Assembly: GCF_033843265.1 (NCBI RefSeq)
Contig: NZ_JAWXRD010000002.1
Span: 248,001-312,000 of the forward strand
Origin: Scandinavium lactucae
GTDB taxonomy: Bacteria; Pseudomonadota; Gammaproteobacteria; Enterobacterales; Enterobacteriaceae
Length of the DNA stretch: 64,000 bases
Direction of reading: 5' to 3'
Part shown: positions 1 to 8,649 of the stretch, one piece after another
How positions within the stretch are numbered: the stretch's first letter is position 1
Layout of the letters: each line of letters starts with the position of its first letter
The notes under the pieces: generated by a model
What the model saw: the letters and a program-made list of their open reading frames with translations, nothing else
The model's database searches: none
Told to the model about the DNA's origin: nothing
Program-made: the position numbers and the translations under genes

Positions 1-1
1 C

Positions 2-589
2 GGTGCGTTGCCGATATCAGATGCCATCGCTCCGCTGGAAACCCGCAAATACGTGCAATCTGAGAGTAAACAGGTGGTCGCCAAAAAAGCCGTGGCGCTA
101 ATCCAACCGGGCCTGGTGGTTTTCTTAGACGGAGGCACCACCACGCTTGAGCTGGTCAAGCAGCTGCCCGCGAATCTGTCTTTTACCGCCGTCACCCACA
201 GCCCGACGATCGCCGTGGCCCTGGTGGATTTCCCTCAGGTGGAGGTCATCCTGGTGGGAGGGGTGCTGTTCCGTCATTCTGTGGTCACGATGGGAGCGGC
301 GATGCTGGAATCCATTAATCGAATCAATGCTGATCTCTATTTTATGGGCGTGACCGGCATTCATCCACGCGCGGGTTTTACCACCGGTCATTACGAAGAA
401 GCCTGCGTGAAACGCGCCCTGGCGGGGCGGGCAGCCGAAACGGTGGTGATGGCGTCGGCGGATAAACTCAACAGTGCATCGGCATTTGCCATTGGCGAAT
501 TAAATATGGCGAGTACGCTGGTGGTTGAACATGACCTTACAGGGGATTTACGGGCGGCCTGTCAGAAACACGGAATGACCCTCATTTAA
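2..589 (+). CDS. DeoR-family transcriptional regulator, C-terminal part (5' end outside window)
   Basis: The reading frame is open from the first bases, so the N-terminal helix-turn-helix lies upstream of the window. What remains is the DeoR-type sensor domain, an ISOCOT fold related to ribose-5-phosphate isomerase: the DGGTTTLEL motif near its start, VILVGGVLFR in the middle, then YFMGVTGIH and the VVMASADK motif. Members of this family sense phosphorylated sugars or nucleosides and usually repress a nearby catabolic operon. The target genes are not visible here; the next gene, ybaP, is 58 bases downstream and has no obvious link. The family is certain, the ligand unknown. Confidence 0.85.
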   Translation, partial: GALPISDAIAPLETRKYVQSESKQVVAKKAVALIQPGLVVFLDGGTTTLELVKQLPANLSFTAVTHSPTIAVALVDFPQVEVILVGGVLFRHSVVTMGAAMLESINRINADLYFMGVTGIHPRAGFTTGHYEEACVKRALAGRAAETVVMASADKLNSASAFAIGELNMASTLVVEHDLTGDLRAACQKHGMTLI

Positions 590-647
590 GCGTTGAGCCC
601 CTGCTCCTGGCGCGTTAGCATGGTTTCTTTACCTTGACGGAGCGCGT

Positions 648-1451
648 ATGGGACTGTTTCAACGCATAAAATCTGCGCTGCGCGCGCTGTTTCGTGGCCG
701 CTATCCGTGGCCCGGGCTGGATATTACGCTTTCAGGCGGGCAGAAACTGCATCTGGTCGGCAGTATTCATATGGGCACCCGCGATATGGCCCCCCTGCCG
801 CCGCGTCTGGTCAGTATGATCCAGCAGGCTGACGCGCTGATCGTTGAAGCCGATATCTCCGGAAACGAAACGCCTTTCCGCGACTTGCCTGCTTATCCAC
901 CGCTGCGCGAGCGTTTGAGCGAGGCCCATTTTCAACAGCTGGAAAAACTGAGCGATGAACTCGGGCTTTCTCTGGCGCTGTTCGATAGCCAGCCGTTATG
1001 GCAAATCGCGATGATTTTACAGGCCACACAGGCGCAGAAGCTGGGTTTACGTCCCGATTACGGGATTGATTACCAGCTGCTGAATGCGGCCCGGGAAGTG
1101 GATAAACCGGTGATGGAACTGGAGGGCGCGGAAAGCCAGATAACGCTGCTACGTGAACTGCCGGATAACGGTCTGTCACTGTTGGAAGATACTCTCACCC
1201 ACTGGCACACCAATGCCCGTTTATTGCAGGTGATGATTGGCTGGTGGATGGAGCAGCCGCCGGGCGATACGCCCTCGCTTCCCAATACCTTCAGCCAGTC
1301 GCTGTACGATGTGTTAATGCATCAGCGTAACCTGGCCTGGCAGAAAAAGCTGCACGCGTTGCCGCCTGGGCACTATGTGGTCGCCGTCGGAGCGCTGCAT
1401 TTATACGGGGAAGGCAATCTGCCCTCGATGCTGAAAGCAGAGCGCAGATAA
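648..1451 (+). CDS. ybaP: TraB/GumN-family protein YbaP
   Basis: A 267-residue protein close in length and sequence to E. coli YbaP (264). The TraB/GumN signatures are visible: LVGSIHMGTRDMAPLP near residues 36-51, a second motif around VEADISGNE, and a C-terminal VGALHLYGEGNL. The family is related to the Tiki/EreA-like fold and is thought to include metal-dependent hydrolases or proteases, but YbaP itself has no established role. The start at ATG 648 follows a CTTGACGGAG stretch giving a usable ribosome binding site. The same gene precedes ybaK in E. coli, so this is conserved core order. Confidence 0.9.
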   Translation: MGLFQRIKSALRALFRGRYPWPGLDITLSGGQKLHLVGSIHMGTRDMAPLPPRLVSMIQQADALIVEADISGNETPFRDLPAYPPLRERLSEAHFQQLEKLSDELGLSLALFDSQPLWQIAMILQATQAQKLGLRPDYGIDYQLLNAAREVDKPVMELEGAESQITLLRELPDNGLSLLEDTLTHWHTNARLLQVMIGWWMEQPPGDTPSLPNTFSQSLYDVLMHQRNLAWQKKLHALPPGHYVVAVGALHLYGEGNLPSMLKAERR

Positions 1452-1457
1452 AAAAGT

Positions 1458-1477
1458 GGCCAATATTTCTATTGGCC
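1458..1477. terminator. Stem-loop after ybaP
   Basis: A perfect 8-bp inverted repeat, GGCCAATA / TATTGGCC with a TTTC loop, begins six bases after the ybaP stop. On the plus strand no T-run follows; on the minus strand the stem is followed by TTTTTT. It may work as a weak bidirectional terminator. Confidence 0.45.
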
Positions 1478-1651
1478 CGTCAAAGAGGAATTTCATCGTT
1501 ATTATTATCCCGAAGTTTGCACTTCGGATCTTCCGATTGTCGCTCAAAGTAACCATCACTGCCAACATTATTGCGCAAGATAGTACTATTTTTTCGCCGT
1601 TCTTCGGGCGTATCCTTACCCTCATTCACTCCGGTTGTAAGAAGGATGGTT

Positions 1652-2131
1652 ATGACTCCGGCCATTAAGTTACTCGAAAAAAACAAGATCCCCTTTACGC
1701 TCCACAGCTACGATCACGATCCGCATGAGACCAATTTTGGTGATGAAGTGGTGCGCAAACTCGGCCTCAATGCGGACCAGGTTTACAAAACGCTGCTGGT
1801 CGCGATCAACGGCGATATGAAACATCTGGCAGTGGCCGTCACCCCGGTCGCCACGCAGCTCGATCTGAAAAAGGTTGCCAGGGCGTTAGGCGCGAAAAAG
1901 GTTGATATGGCCGATCCGATGATTGCCCAGCGCACCACCGGTTATCTGGTCGGCGGTATCAGCCCGTTGGGGCAGAAAAAACGACTGCCCACGCTGATTG
2001 ACGCCCCGGCGCAAACCTTTGAAACGATCTATGTTTCCGGTGGCAAACGCGGGCTGGATATTGAACTGACGGCGGTGAGTCTGGCAAAAATGTTGGATGC
2101 AAAATTCGCGGACATTGCACGGCGAGATTAA
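1652..2131 (+). CDS. ybaK: Cys-tRNA(Pro)/Cys-tRNA(Cys) deacylase YbaK
   Basis: The 159-residue product matches E. coli YbaK over its whole length. YbaK is a free-standing trans-editing enzyme of the ProRS INS-domain superfamily that hydrolyses Cys-tRNA(Pro) made by mistake by prolyl-tRNA synthetase. The conserved lysine region (VYKTLL near residue 45) and the C-terminal GGISPLGQKKRLPT and YVSGGKRGLDIEL motifs are present. The start at 1652 gives the E. coli length and lies behind GAAGGA; a longer in-frame extension to 1571 has no family support. It ends just before a REP-like element and converges with ushA. Confidence 0.93.
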   Translation: MTPAIKLLEKNKIPFTLHSYDHDPHETNFGDEVVRKLGLNADQVYKTLLVAINGDMKHLAVAVTPVATQLDLKKVARALGAKKVDMADPMIAQRTTGYLVGGISPLGQKKRLPTLIDAPAQTFETIYVSGGKRGLDIELTAVSLAKMLDAKFADIARRD

Positions 2132-2159
2132 GGTTCTCAGGGCGGGTAGCCGGTCAGCG

Positions 2160-2212
2160 CAGCGCCGCCGGGCAGTATACGTCATCGCCCGGCAGCGCAT
2201 GCTGCCGGGCCG
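2160..2212. repeat. REP/BIME-like palindromic element between ybaK and ushA
   Basis: A GCCGCCGGGCAG unit (from 2164) followed by the perfect 10-bp inverted repeat GCCCGGCAGC (2187-2196) / GCTGCCGGGC (2201-2210) with a GCAT loop. This is the typical composition of enterobacterial REP units between convergent genes and may also end transcription of both ybaK and ushA. Confidence 0.75.
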
Positions 2213-2224
2213 CATAAAGTGAAC

Positions 2225-3877
2225 TTACTGCCAGCTCACTTCCCCTTTCGGTTCGTAAGCGCTCACGTCCAACGGTGAGCTCTGCTCGATATACTGTTTC
2301 AGCACTTCGGCATCGATAAATCCGGTATTCACATAGCCCGGTTTGGTGTCGATGTGCGGATAACCGTCACCGCCGGTTGCGTTAAAACTCAGGGTCGCCA
2401 TACGGTAGTTTTTGTTCGGATCGATTGGCTCACCTTTGATTTTCAGATCAGTTAGCTGGCCGCCTTTCGCCACAAAACTGACGTTGGCAAACTGCGGATA
2501 GGCCCCGGAGTCGGGCTTCATCTGCGCGACCGCAGTCAGGTATTCCGTCACCTCTTTCCCGGTCATATCGACGTAGACCACCACGTTACCGAATGGCTGC
2601 ACCTTAAGCACGTCTTTGTAGGTGATGTTGCCTGCTTCAATCGAATCACGGATCCCGCCGCCGCTCATGACCCCAAAGTCTGCACTGGTTCGCGCCATTT
2701 GTGCGGCGAGGATCAGGTGGCCCATGTTGGTCTGTACGAAACGCACCTTGCTGCGATCGCCCTCGAGATGACCGTTCACTTCACCGACTTTTACGCCGAG
2801 CTGCGCTTTGCCTTTATTCTGGAACGGCGTCAGCAGCGACAACATCTGCGGGTTCTCAGGGATTTGCGGGGTGTACAGTACGCGCTCGCTCTGGCCATTG
2901 TCATAGGTGACCTTTTTCTTCAGGTTCACCGGGATCAGCTGATAATGCACCAGCTTCATCTCGCCGTTGCGGAACTCAAAGTCCGCCCGTCCGACGTATT
3001 TGCCCCACTCATGAGCCTGCACAATCCAGATACCGTTCTGTTTATCTGGCGCGCAAGGCGTACCCGGCACGTAATCAACCTGCTTTTTGTTCTCGGAGGC
3101 CATACACACCGGATCCTGCGAGTGACCGCCCACAATCATCGCCAACGAACCGGCTGGCAGACTGCGCGCCATTTCGACGTCGCCTGCGGCGTTAGAGCCA
3201 TGGTTGCCGTTGTCGTAGTGGCCCATGTGCGTGGCAGCCAGAATGACATCCGGTTTTTGCGTTTGCTGGAGTTCCTGAATCACCAGCTTCGCTTCCTGCG
3301 CTGGATTACGGAATTCAATATCGGTGAAGTTTTCCGGGTTACCGATTTTCGCAGTGTCATCGGTGGTTAAACCCATCACCGCAATTTTCAGCCCCTGGCG
3401 ATTAAACAGCGCCCAGGGTTTGAACAGGCGTTCGCCGGTGCTTTTCTGATAGATATTGGCGGAGATGAACGGGAATTTGGACCATTTCTCCTGCTGGCGT
3501 AACACCGTCAGCGGATTGTCGAACTCATGGTTACCCACCGCCATTGCGTCATAGCCAATCAGGTTCATGCCGCGGAAATCGGGCTCCGCATCCTGCAAAT
3601 CCGATTCCGGCACGCCGGTGTTAATGTCGCCGCCGGAGAGCAGCAGCACGCTGCCGCCTTCCGCCGCCACATCCTTACGAATGCCATCCACCAGCGACTT
3701 TTGCGCCGCCAGACCGTACTCGCCGTATTCGCTGCGCCAGAAATGGCCGTGGTGATCGTTGGTATGCAGGATAGTAATTTTGTAGGTTTTATCCTGCTCA
3801 TACGCCTGCGCCTGTAGGCTGGTCAGCGACCATGCTGCCAGCATCGCCAGCGCCACACCGCGTTTCAAACATTTCAT
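2225..3877 (-). CDS. ushA: Periplasmic UDP-sugar hydrolase / 5'-nucleotidase UshA
   Basis: A 550-residue protein, the same length as E. coli UshA. It has a Sec signal peptide (MKCLKRGVALAMLAAWSLTS, cleavage after LQAQA) followed by mature YEQDKTYKIT. The calcineurin-like metallophosphatase motifs are visible: LHTNDHHGH with metal-binding Asp and His, GGDINTG, GNHEFDNP, THMGHYD and GGHSQDPV. The C-terminal nucleotidase domain holds SGGGIRDSIEAG and NATGGDGYP. The enzyme degrades nucleotides and UDP-sugars in the periplasm for salvage. I chose the start at 3877 because it begins the signal peptide at the family position; an upstream in-frame start to 3967 would add 30 residues before it. Confidence 0.95.
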   Translation of the reverse strand: MKCLKRGVALAMLAAWSLTSLQAQAYEQDKTYKITILHTNDHHGHFWRSEYGEYGLAAQKSLVDGIRKDVAAEGGSVLLLSGGDINTGVPESDLQDAEPDFRGMNLIGYDAMAVGNHEFDNPLTVLRQQEKWSKFPFISANIYQKSTGERLFKPWALFNRQGLKIAVMGLTTDDTAKIGNPENFTDIEFRNPAQEAKLVIQELQQTQKPDVILAATHMGHYDNGNHGSNAAGDVEMARSLPAGSLAMIVGGHSQDPVCMASENKKQVDYVPGTPCAPDKQNGIWIVQAHEWGKYVGRADFEFRNGEMKLVHYQLIPVNLKKKVTYDNGQSERVLYTPQIPENPQMLSLLTPFQNKGKAQLGVKVGEVNGHLEGDRSKVRFVQTNMGHLILAAQMARTSADFGVMSGGGIRDSIEAGNITYKDVLKVQPFGNVVVYVDMTGKEVTEYLTAVAQMKPDSGAYPQFANVSFVAKGGQLTDLKIKGEPIDPNKNYRMATLSFNATGGDGYPHIDTKPGYVNTGFIDAEVLKQYIEQSSPLDVSAYEPKGEVSWQ

Positions 3878-4052
3878 GACTCTCTCCCTGACTGAATGAC
3901 AAGTGCAGAAATTACAATGAGTAACAAGGATAGACAAATATGTTTTCAGTATTGAGACTTTCTTCAAACGTCTGAGCCAGTTATCTTAGTCTGATAATTA
4001 TTACACAGTCGATTTTCCCCAACGTCGCAAACCAACTATTAAAGTGAAATCT

Positions 4053-5273
4053 ATGGCAATCAGTGAAACCAGTTCGACGCTGTCAGGCACCTCTGCGCCG
4101 CCACAAAAGGCCAAAACCTCGTTTGGTATTTTGGGCGCTATTAGCCTTTCGCACCTGCTCAATGACATGATCCAGTCGCTTATCCTGGCGATCTACCCGC
4201 TGTTACAGGCTGAGTTTTCGCTCACCTTTGTACAAATCGGGATGATTACCCTCACCTTCCAGCTTACCTCGTCGCTACTCCAGCCGGTAGTGGGTTACTG
4301 GACCGATAAATATCCGATGCCGTGGTCGCTGCCGATTGGCATGTGCTTTACCCTTAGCGGGTTGGTATTGCTGGCGATGGCGGGCAGTTTTGAGGCCGTG
4401 GTGCTGGCCGCCGCCCTGGTCGGGACCGGATCATCGGTGTTCCATCCGGAGTCTTCCCGCGTGGCTCGCATGGCGTCCGGGGGCCGTCATGGCCTGGCAC
4501 AATCGATCTTCCAGGTGGGAGGGAATTTCGGCAGTTCGCTCGGCCCATTGCTGGCCGCGTTGATTATCGCCCCGTATGGCAAAGGTAACGTGGCCTGGTT
4601 CGTGCTGGCGGCCCTGCTGGCTATCGTGGTATTGGCGCAAATCAGCCGCTGGTACGCCGCACAGCACCGGATGAACAAAGGCAAACCCAAAGCGCCAATT
4701 ATCAATCCATTGCCGCGTAACAAGGTTATCCTCGCGGTAAGCGTGCTGTTACTGCTGATTTTCTCGAAATACTTCTATATGGCAAGCATCAGCAGCTATT
4801 ACACCTTTTATCTGATGCATAAATTCGGTTTATCGGTACAAAATGCGCAGTTCCATCTGTTCGCCTTCCTTTTCGCGGTCGCCGCCGGAACGGTGATTGG
4901 CGGGCCTCTGGGCGATAAGATTGGGCGTAAATATGTTATTTGGGGCTCTATCCTCGGCGTTGCACCGTTCACGCTTGTTTTACCCTACGCCACGCTGGAA
5001 TGGACCGGAATTTTAACGGTGATCATTGGATTTATCCTTGCTTCGGCGTTTTCGGCCATTCTGGTGTATGCCCAGGAGCTGTTACCGGGCCGAATTGGTA
5101 TGGTTTCAGGCCTGTTCTTTGGCTTCGCCTTTGGCATGGGTGGCCTGGGAGCTGCCGTACTGGGGGTGGTTGCCGACCACACCAGTATTGAAGAGGTCTA
5201 TAAAATATGCGCTTTCCTTCCATTATTGGGGATGTTGACCATATTCCTGCCTGACAACCGACATAAAGCCTAA
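4053..5273 (+). CDS. fsr: Fosmidomycin resistance MFS transporter Fsr
   Basis: A 406-residue polytopic membrane protein, matching E. coli Fsr in length and nearly all sequence. The major facilitator pattern is clear: about twelve hydrophobic segments, a GYWTDKYPMP loop between TM2 and TM3, and GDKIGRKYV at the equivalent place in the second half. Fsr is a proton-driven efflux pump whose overexpression gives fosmidomycin resistance; its natural substrate is unknown. ATG 4053 is preferred over a GTG nine bases upstream because it gives the E. coli N-terminus. It is divergent from ushA across 175 bases. Confidence 0.93.
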   Translation: MAISETSSTLSGTSAPPQKAKTSFGILGAISLSHLLNDMIQSLILAIYPLLQAEFSLTFVQIGMITLTFQLTSSLLQPVVGYWTDKYPMPWSLPIGMCFTLSGLVLLAMAGSFEAVVLAAALVGTGSSVFHPESSRVARMASGGRHGLAQSIFQVGGNFGSSLGPLLAALIIAPYGKGNVAWFVLAALLAIVVLAQISRWYAAQHRMNKGKPKAPIINPLPRNKVILAVSVLLLLIFSKYFYMASISSYYTFYLMHKFGLSVQNAQFHLFAFLFAVAAGTVIGGPLGDKIGRKYVIWGSILGVAPFTLVLPYATLEWTGILTVIIGFILASAFSAILVYAQELLPGRIGMVSGLFFGFAFGMGGLGAAVLGVVADHTSIEEVYKICAFLPLLGMLTIFLPDNRHKA

Positions 5274-5280
5274 CTTTCTG

Positions 5281-5305
5281 GCCGCCAGAGTAAATATCTG
5301 GCGGC
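5281..5305 (+). terminator. Stem-loop after fsr
   Basis: Perfect 9-bp inverted repeat GCCGCCAGA (5281-5289) and TCTGGCGGC (5297-5305), a few bases beyond the fsr stop. No T-run follows directly, so termination strength is uncertain. Confidence 0.5.
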
Positions 5306-5505
5306 TCACCCCCTAGGATTTGTCTGCCTTCCTGACATTTAATGGTCTCTCTTTGCCAATTCGTGCATTTTTCGCCGCTAATTCCCTTTTTCTTCTAAAT
5401 TCAACAATTATTCATAAACGGAATGGCTAATTTTGTCATAAACTGTTACTCGGTTTTTTGGCTTTTTAGCCAGAAATGGATCCACCAGCCACGAAAGGAG
5501 ACGGA

Positions 5506-7170
5506 ATGCATCACGCGACACCGCTTATCACCACCATTGTAGGGGGGCTCGTCCTCGCCTTCATCTTCGGCATGATTGCCAACAAACTGCGTATTTCTCC
5601 ACTGGTAGGCTATTTGTTAGCAGGCGTATTGTCCGGCCCCTTTACCCCAGGCTTCGTGGCCGATACCAAACTGGCCCCTGAACTGGCTGAACTCGGCGTG
5701 ATTTTGCTGATGTTTGGCGTCGGTCTGCACTTCTCTCTCAAGGATTTGATGGCGGTAAAGGCCATCGCCATTCCCGGCGCGATTGCCCAAATAGCCGTGG
5801 CAACGTTGCTGGGTGTGGCGCTTTCAGCGGGATTAGGCTGGTCGCTGATGACCGGCATCGTTTTTGGTTTATGTCTCTCCACCGCCAGTACCGTGGTACT
5901 GCTGCGTGCGCTTGAGGAAAGACAGCTGATAGACAGTCAGCGCGGGCAAATCGCCATCGGCTGGCTGATTGTTGAAGATCTGGTGATGGTGCTGACGCTG
6001 GTCATGCTGCCCGCCATTGCCAGCATGATGGAACAAGGCGATGTGGGCTTTGCGACGCTGGCCCTTGATTTAAGCCTGACCATCGGCAAAGTGATTGCCT
6101 TTATTGCCGTGATGCTGCTGGTGGGCCGCCGCCTGGTGCCGTGGATCCTCGCCCGCAGCGCCGCCACTGGCTCCCGTGAACTCTTTACCCTCTCGGTGCT
6201 GGCGCTGGCGCTGGGCATCGCTTTTGGGGCGGTTGAGCTATTCGACGTCTCCTTCGCCCTTGGCGCATTCTTTGCCGGGATGGTGCTTAACGAATCCGAA
6301 CTGAGCCATCGCGCCGCGCACGATACCCTGCCGCTGCGCGATGCGTTTGCGGTGCTGTTCTTCGTTTCTGTCGGGATGTTGTTCGACCCGATGGTGCTTA
6401 TCGAGCAGCCGCTGGCGGTGCTGGGCACTCTGGCGATTATTATCTTCGGTAAATCGGTGGCTGCCTTTGGCCTGGTGCGCCTGTTCGGTCACTCACAGCG
6501 TACCGCCCTGACGATCGCCACCAGCCTCGCACAGATCGGTGAATTCGCCTTTATCCTTGCCGGCCTTGGCATGGCGCTGGATCTGCTGCCGCAGGCCGGA
6601 CAGAATCTGGTGCTGGCAGGGGCGATTCTGTCGATCATGCTCAACCCGGTGCTGTTTGCGGTACTGGAAAAATACCTCGCGAAGACCGAAACCCTTGAAG
6701 AGCAGACCCTGGAAGAAGCGATTGAGGACGAAAAACAGATCCCGGTGGATATTTGCAATCATGCGCTGCTGGTCGGGTTTGGTCGCGTTGGCAGCCTGCT
6801 AGGCGAAAAGCTACTGGCGCAGGGTATTCCGTTGGTGGTGATTGAAACCTCGCGCACCCGCGTGGATGAGCTCCGCGAGCGCGGCATTCGTGCGGTGCTG
6901 GGCAATGCGGCGAGCGAAGAGATCATGAATCTGGCGCATCTGGACTGCGCCCGCTGGCTGCTGCTGACCATTCCAAACGGCTACGAGGCCGGAGAGATCG
7001 TCGCGTCGGCCAAAGAGAAATGCCCCAACATTGAAATTATCGCCCGCGCGCATTATGACGACGAGGTGGATTACATCTCCGAGCGCGGGGCCAATAAAGT
7101 GGTAATGGGCGAACGCGAGATTGCCAATACCATGATGACGCTACTGGAAAATTCGACTGTGGCGGATTAA
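5506..7170 (+). CDS. ybaL: CPA2-family cation:proton antiporter YbaL (KefC-like)
   Basis: A 554-residue inner membrane protein closely matching E. coli YbaL (558). The N-terminal two thirds form a CPA2 exchanger domain with about twelve hydrophobic segments, including GYLLAGVLSGPFTPG and the GQIAIGWLIVEDLVMV segment. From about residue 420 a soluble RCK/TrkA-N domain follows, with a Rossmann dinucleotide-binding motif (HALLVGFGRVGSLLG) and VVIETSRTRVDELRERG. KefB/KefC relatives are glutathione-gated potassium efflux systems; the ion and ligand of YbaL are not settled. The start at 5506 follows AAAGGAGA. Confidence 0.92.
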   Translation: MHHATPLITTIVGGLVLAFIFGMIANKLRISPLVGYLLAGVLSGPFTPGFVADTKLAPELAELGVILLMFGVGLHFSLKDLMAVKAIAIPGAIAQIAVATLLGVALSAGLGWSLMTGIVFGLCLSTASTVVLLRALEERQLIDSQRGQIAIGWLIVEDLVMVLTLVMLPAIASMMEQGDVGFATLALDLSLTIGKVIAFIAVMLLVGRRLVPWILARSAATGSRELFTLSVLALALGIAFGAVELFDVSFALGAFFAGMVLNESELSHRAAHDTLPLRDAFAVLFFVSVGMLFDPMVLIEQPLAVLGTLAIIIFGKSVAAFGLVRLFGHSQRTALTIATSLAQIGEFAFILAGLGMALDLLPQAGQNLVLAGAILSIMLNPVLFAVLEKYLAKTETLEEQTLEEAIEDEKQIPVDICNHALLVGFGRVGSLLGEKLLAQGIPLVVIETSRTRVDELRERGIRAVLGNAASEEIMNLAHLDCARWLLLTIPNGYEAGEIVASAKEKCPNIEIIARAHYDDEVDYISERGANKVVMGEREIANTMMTLLENSTVAD

Positions 7171-7181
7171 AAATCGCGTAA

Positions 7182-7248
7182 CCCCGGTCAGCGTCGCGCC
7201 ACCGGGCTTTTGGCATTAATGCCCGACGGCGCGTTGCTGATCGGGCCT
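7182..7248. repeat. REP-like palindromes between ybaL and gsk
   Basis: Two GC-rich inverted repeats in tandem: CCCGGT (7183-7188) with ACCGGG (7201-7206), and GCCCGA (7221-7226) with TCGGGC (7241-7246). Position between convergent genes and composition fit a BIME. Confidence 0.65.
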
Positions 7249-7264
7249 ACAAAATCAGGTGCTC

Positions 7265-8572
7265 TTAGCGATCCCAGTAGGACTCTTCCAGGCTGTCTTC
7301 GCGTTCCGGCAAGCCGCGCGTCAGGCGCGGCGAGTGCTGGTTCAGCACCTGATAGCTCACGCGGTTGGCGTATTTACACACCTGCGCTAACGAAGAGTAG
7401 GTCAGCCAGGTAAAGGCATGTTTGCTGGAGTTCGGTACATTGCTCCGGTGGTAGTTATTGGCGGTGATATCGTGCAGCAGCGCCGCCAGGGCACCGTCGC
7501 CCGCGCCGTTGGTGTTCATGATTTTCTCAGGGCCGCCCATATATGGCGCAATGTGCGAGTAAATGCGCAGCGGCTGTTTACAGTCTTTGTGACGCATCGC
7601 GCGACTGAACTCGTACTGGTTGAATTCGGCAATTGCCCCCGGCAGCAGCGGATGCTGCGTCAGCCGTTTCTTTTCGTCTTCGGTAAAGCCTGCCATGTAC
7701 AGACCCACTGGCCCGGCGGTACACAGCACTAAGTCAACCCAATCCAATGCTTTATCCGATGCCAGCAGCGGATCGGCAATGCCGGTCAGCGCTTCGGCTT
7801 CTTCTTCATTCATCGCCAGAATCGACACGTTTTCTTTAAGGAAATCCTGCCACCAGGCCGGGTTATCCGCGATCACGTATTTGGTACCCAGGGTCAGAAC
7901 CACCGGCACGTTATGTTTTTTGGCGTACTCCACGGCTTTCATGGTCGCATCGCGCATCGGTTCGCCCGGCTTACAACGTACCAGATAAGAGGTCAGCACC
8001 AGCGCGGAGGCACCGGCAATCACCTCTTCCGGAATATTCTCGGCACGCAGCTGGTTCATGTGCCCTGGGCTGATGGCAAAGGTGCGCTCGCCGCTGTCGC
8101 TGATCAGCGTAAAACAGCGACCTATCGGGCCATTAACGCCTTGCAGATAATTGAGATCGGTTCGGCTGGAGGTGTTGCACAGATAGCGGTAGGCATAGCC
8201 GCCGATTTCGATGTTGCTGCACATTACGCCGAGCAGGACCGAACGGTCATCGGCCAGCACCGAGTAGTTGTGCATGGTGTTGCCGATGGTGCCCCCGGCA
8301 AACTGGTGGGTAATCAGGTTGTCACGCACCAGTTCCTGATAAAGCGCATCCGCCACGTCATCTTCAATGACCAGCGAGTGCCCGCTGCTCAGACCGTAGC
8401 GGGCGACAAACGCGTCATCCACTTTGGCTTCGATATCCACCAGCGTCTGATCGATACCGACTACCCACGAGGCATTATTGTTTTCAGTTTCGGGCTGGAT
8501 TTGCTGCAATAGCGGATCACGGGCGTTAACGGGAAAGTAGTGTTTGGACTTGCGTTTACCGGGAAATTTCAT
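7265..8572 (-). CDS. gsk: Inosine-guanosine kinase
   Basis: A 435-residue PfkB/ribokinase-family kinase, one residue longer than E. coli Gsk. It phosphorylates guanosine and inosine to GMP and IMP with ATP in purine salvage. The family's substrate-side GGTIGN motif (QFAGGTIGNTMHNYSVL, about residues 92-108) and the C-terminal PfkB signature NTNGAGDGALAALLHD with the catalytic Asp are visible. In E. coli the esterase gene aes lies between gsk and hemH; here only 77 bases separate them, so aes is absent at this position. Confidence 0.95.
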   Translation of the reverse strand: MKFPGKRKSKHYFPVNARDPLLQQIQPETENNNASWVVGIDQTLVDIEAKVDDAFVARYGLSSGHSLVIEDDVADALYQELVRDNLITHQFAGGTIGNTMHNYSVLADDRSVLLGVMCSNIEIGGYAYRYLCNTSSRTDLNYLQGVNGPIGRCFTLISDSGERTFAISPGHMNQLRAENIPEEVIAGASALVLTSYLVRCKPGEPMRDATMKAVEYAKKHNVPVVLTLGTKYVIADNPAWWQDFLKENVSILAMNEEEAEALTGIADPLLASDKALDWVDLVLCTAGPVGLYMAGFTEDEKKRLTQHPLLPGAIAEFNQYEFSRAMRHKDCKQPLRIYSHIAPYMGGPEKIMNTNGAGDGALAALLHDITANNYHRSNVPNSSKHAFTWLTYSSLAQVCKYANRVSYQVLNQHSPRLTRGLPEREDSLEESYWDR

Positions 8573-8649
8573 GGGTGCGGTCTGGTGGCTGTGAACAAGC
8601 GGAGAATAGTAGCATATTCCCCGCCCTTTCGCTGCCCCGTGCTGCGTGT

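Noticed and set aside
2160..2212. CRISPR-like repeats at the palindromic intergenic sites
   Set aside because: Repeats at 2.2, 7.2 and 10.5 kb are short GC-rich palindromes in separate intergenic spaces without regular spacers, typical of REP elements.
2699..3370. Long plus-strand open frame opposite ushA
   Set aside because: It is antisense to the intact, well conserved ushA gene, has no ribosome binding site and encodes a low-complexity His/Arg/Val-rich product.
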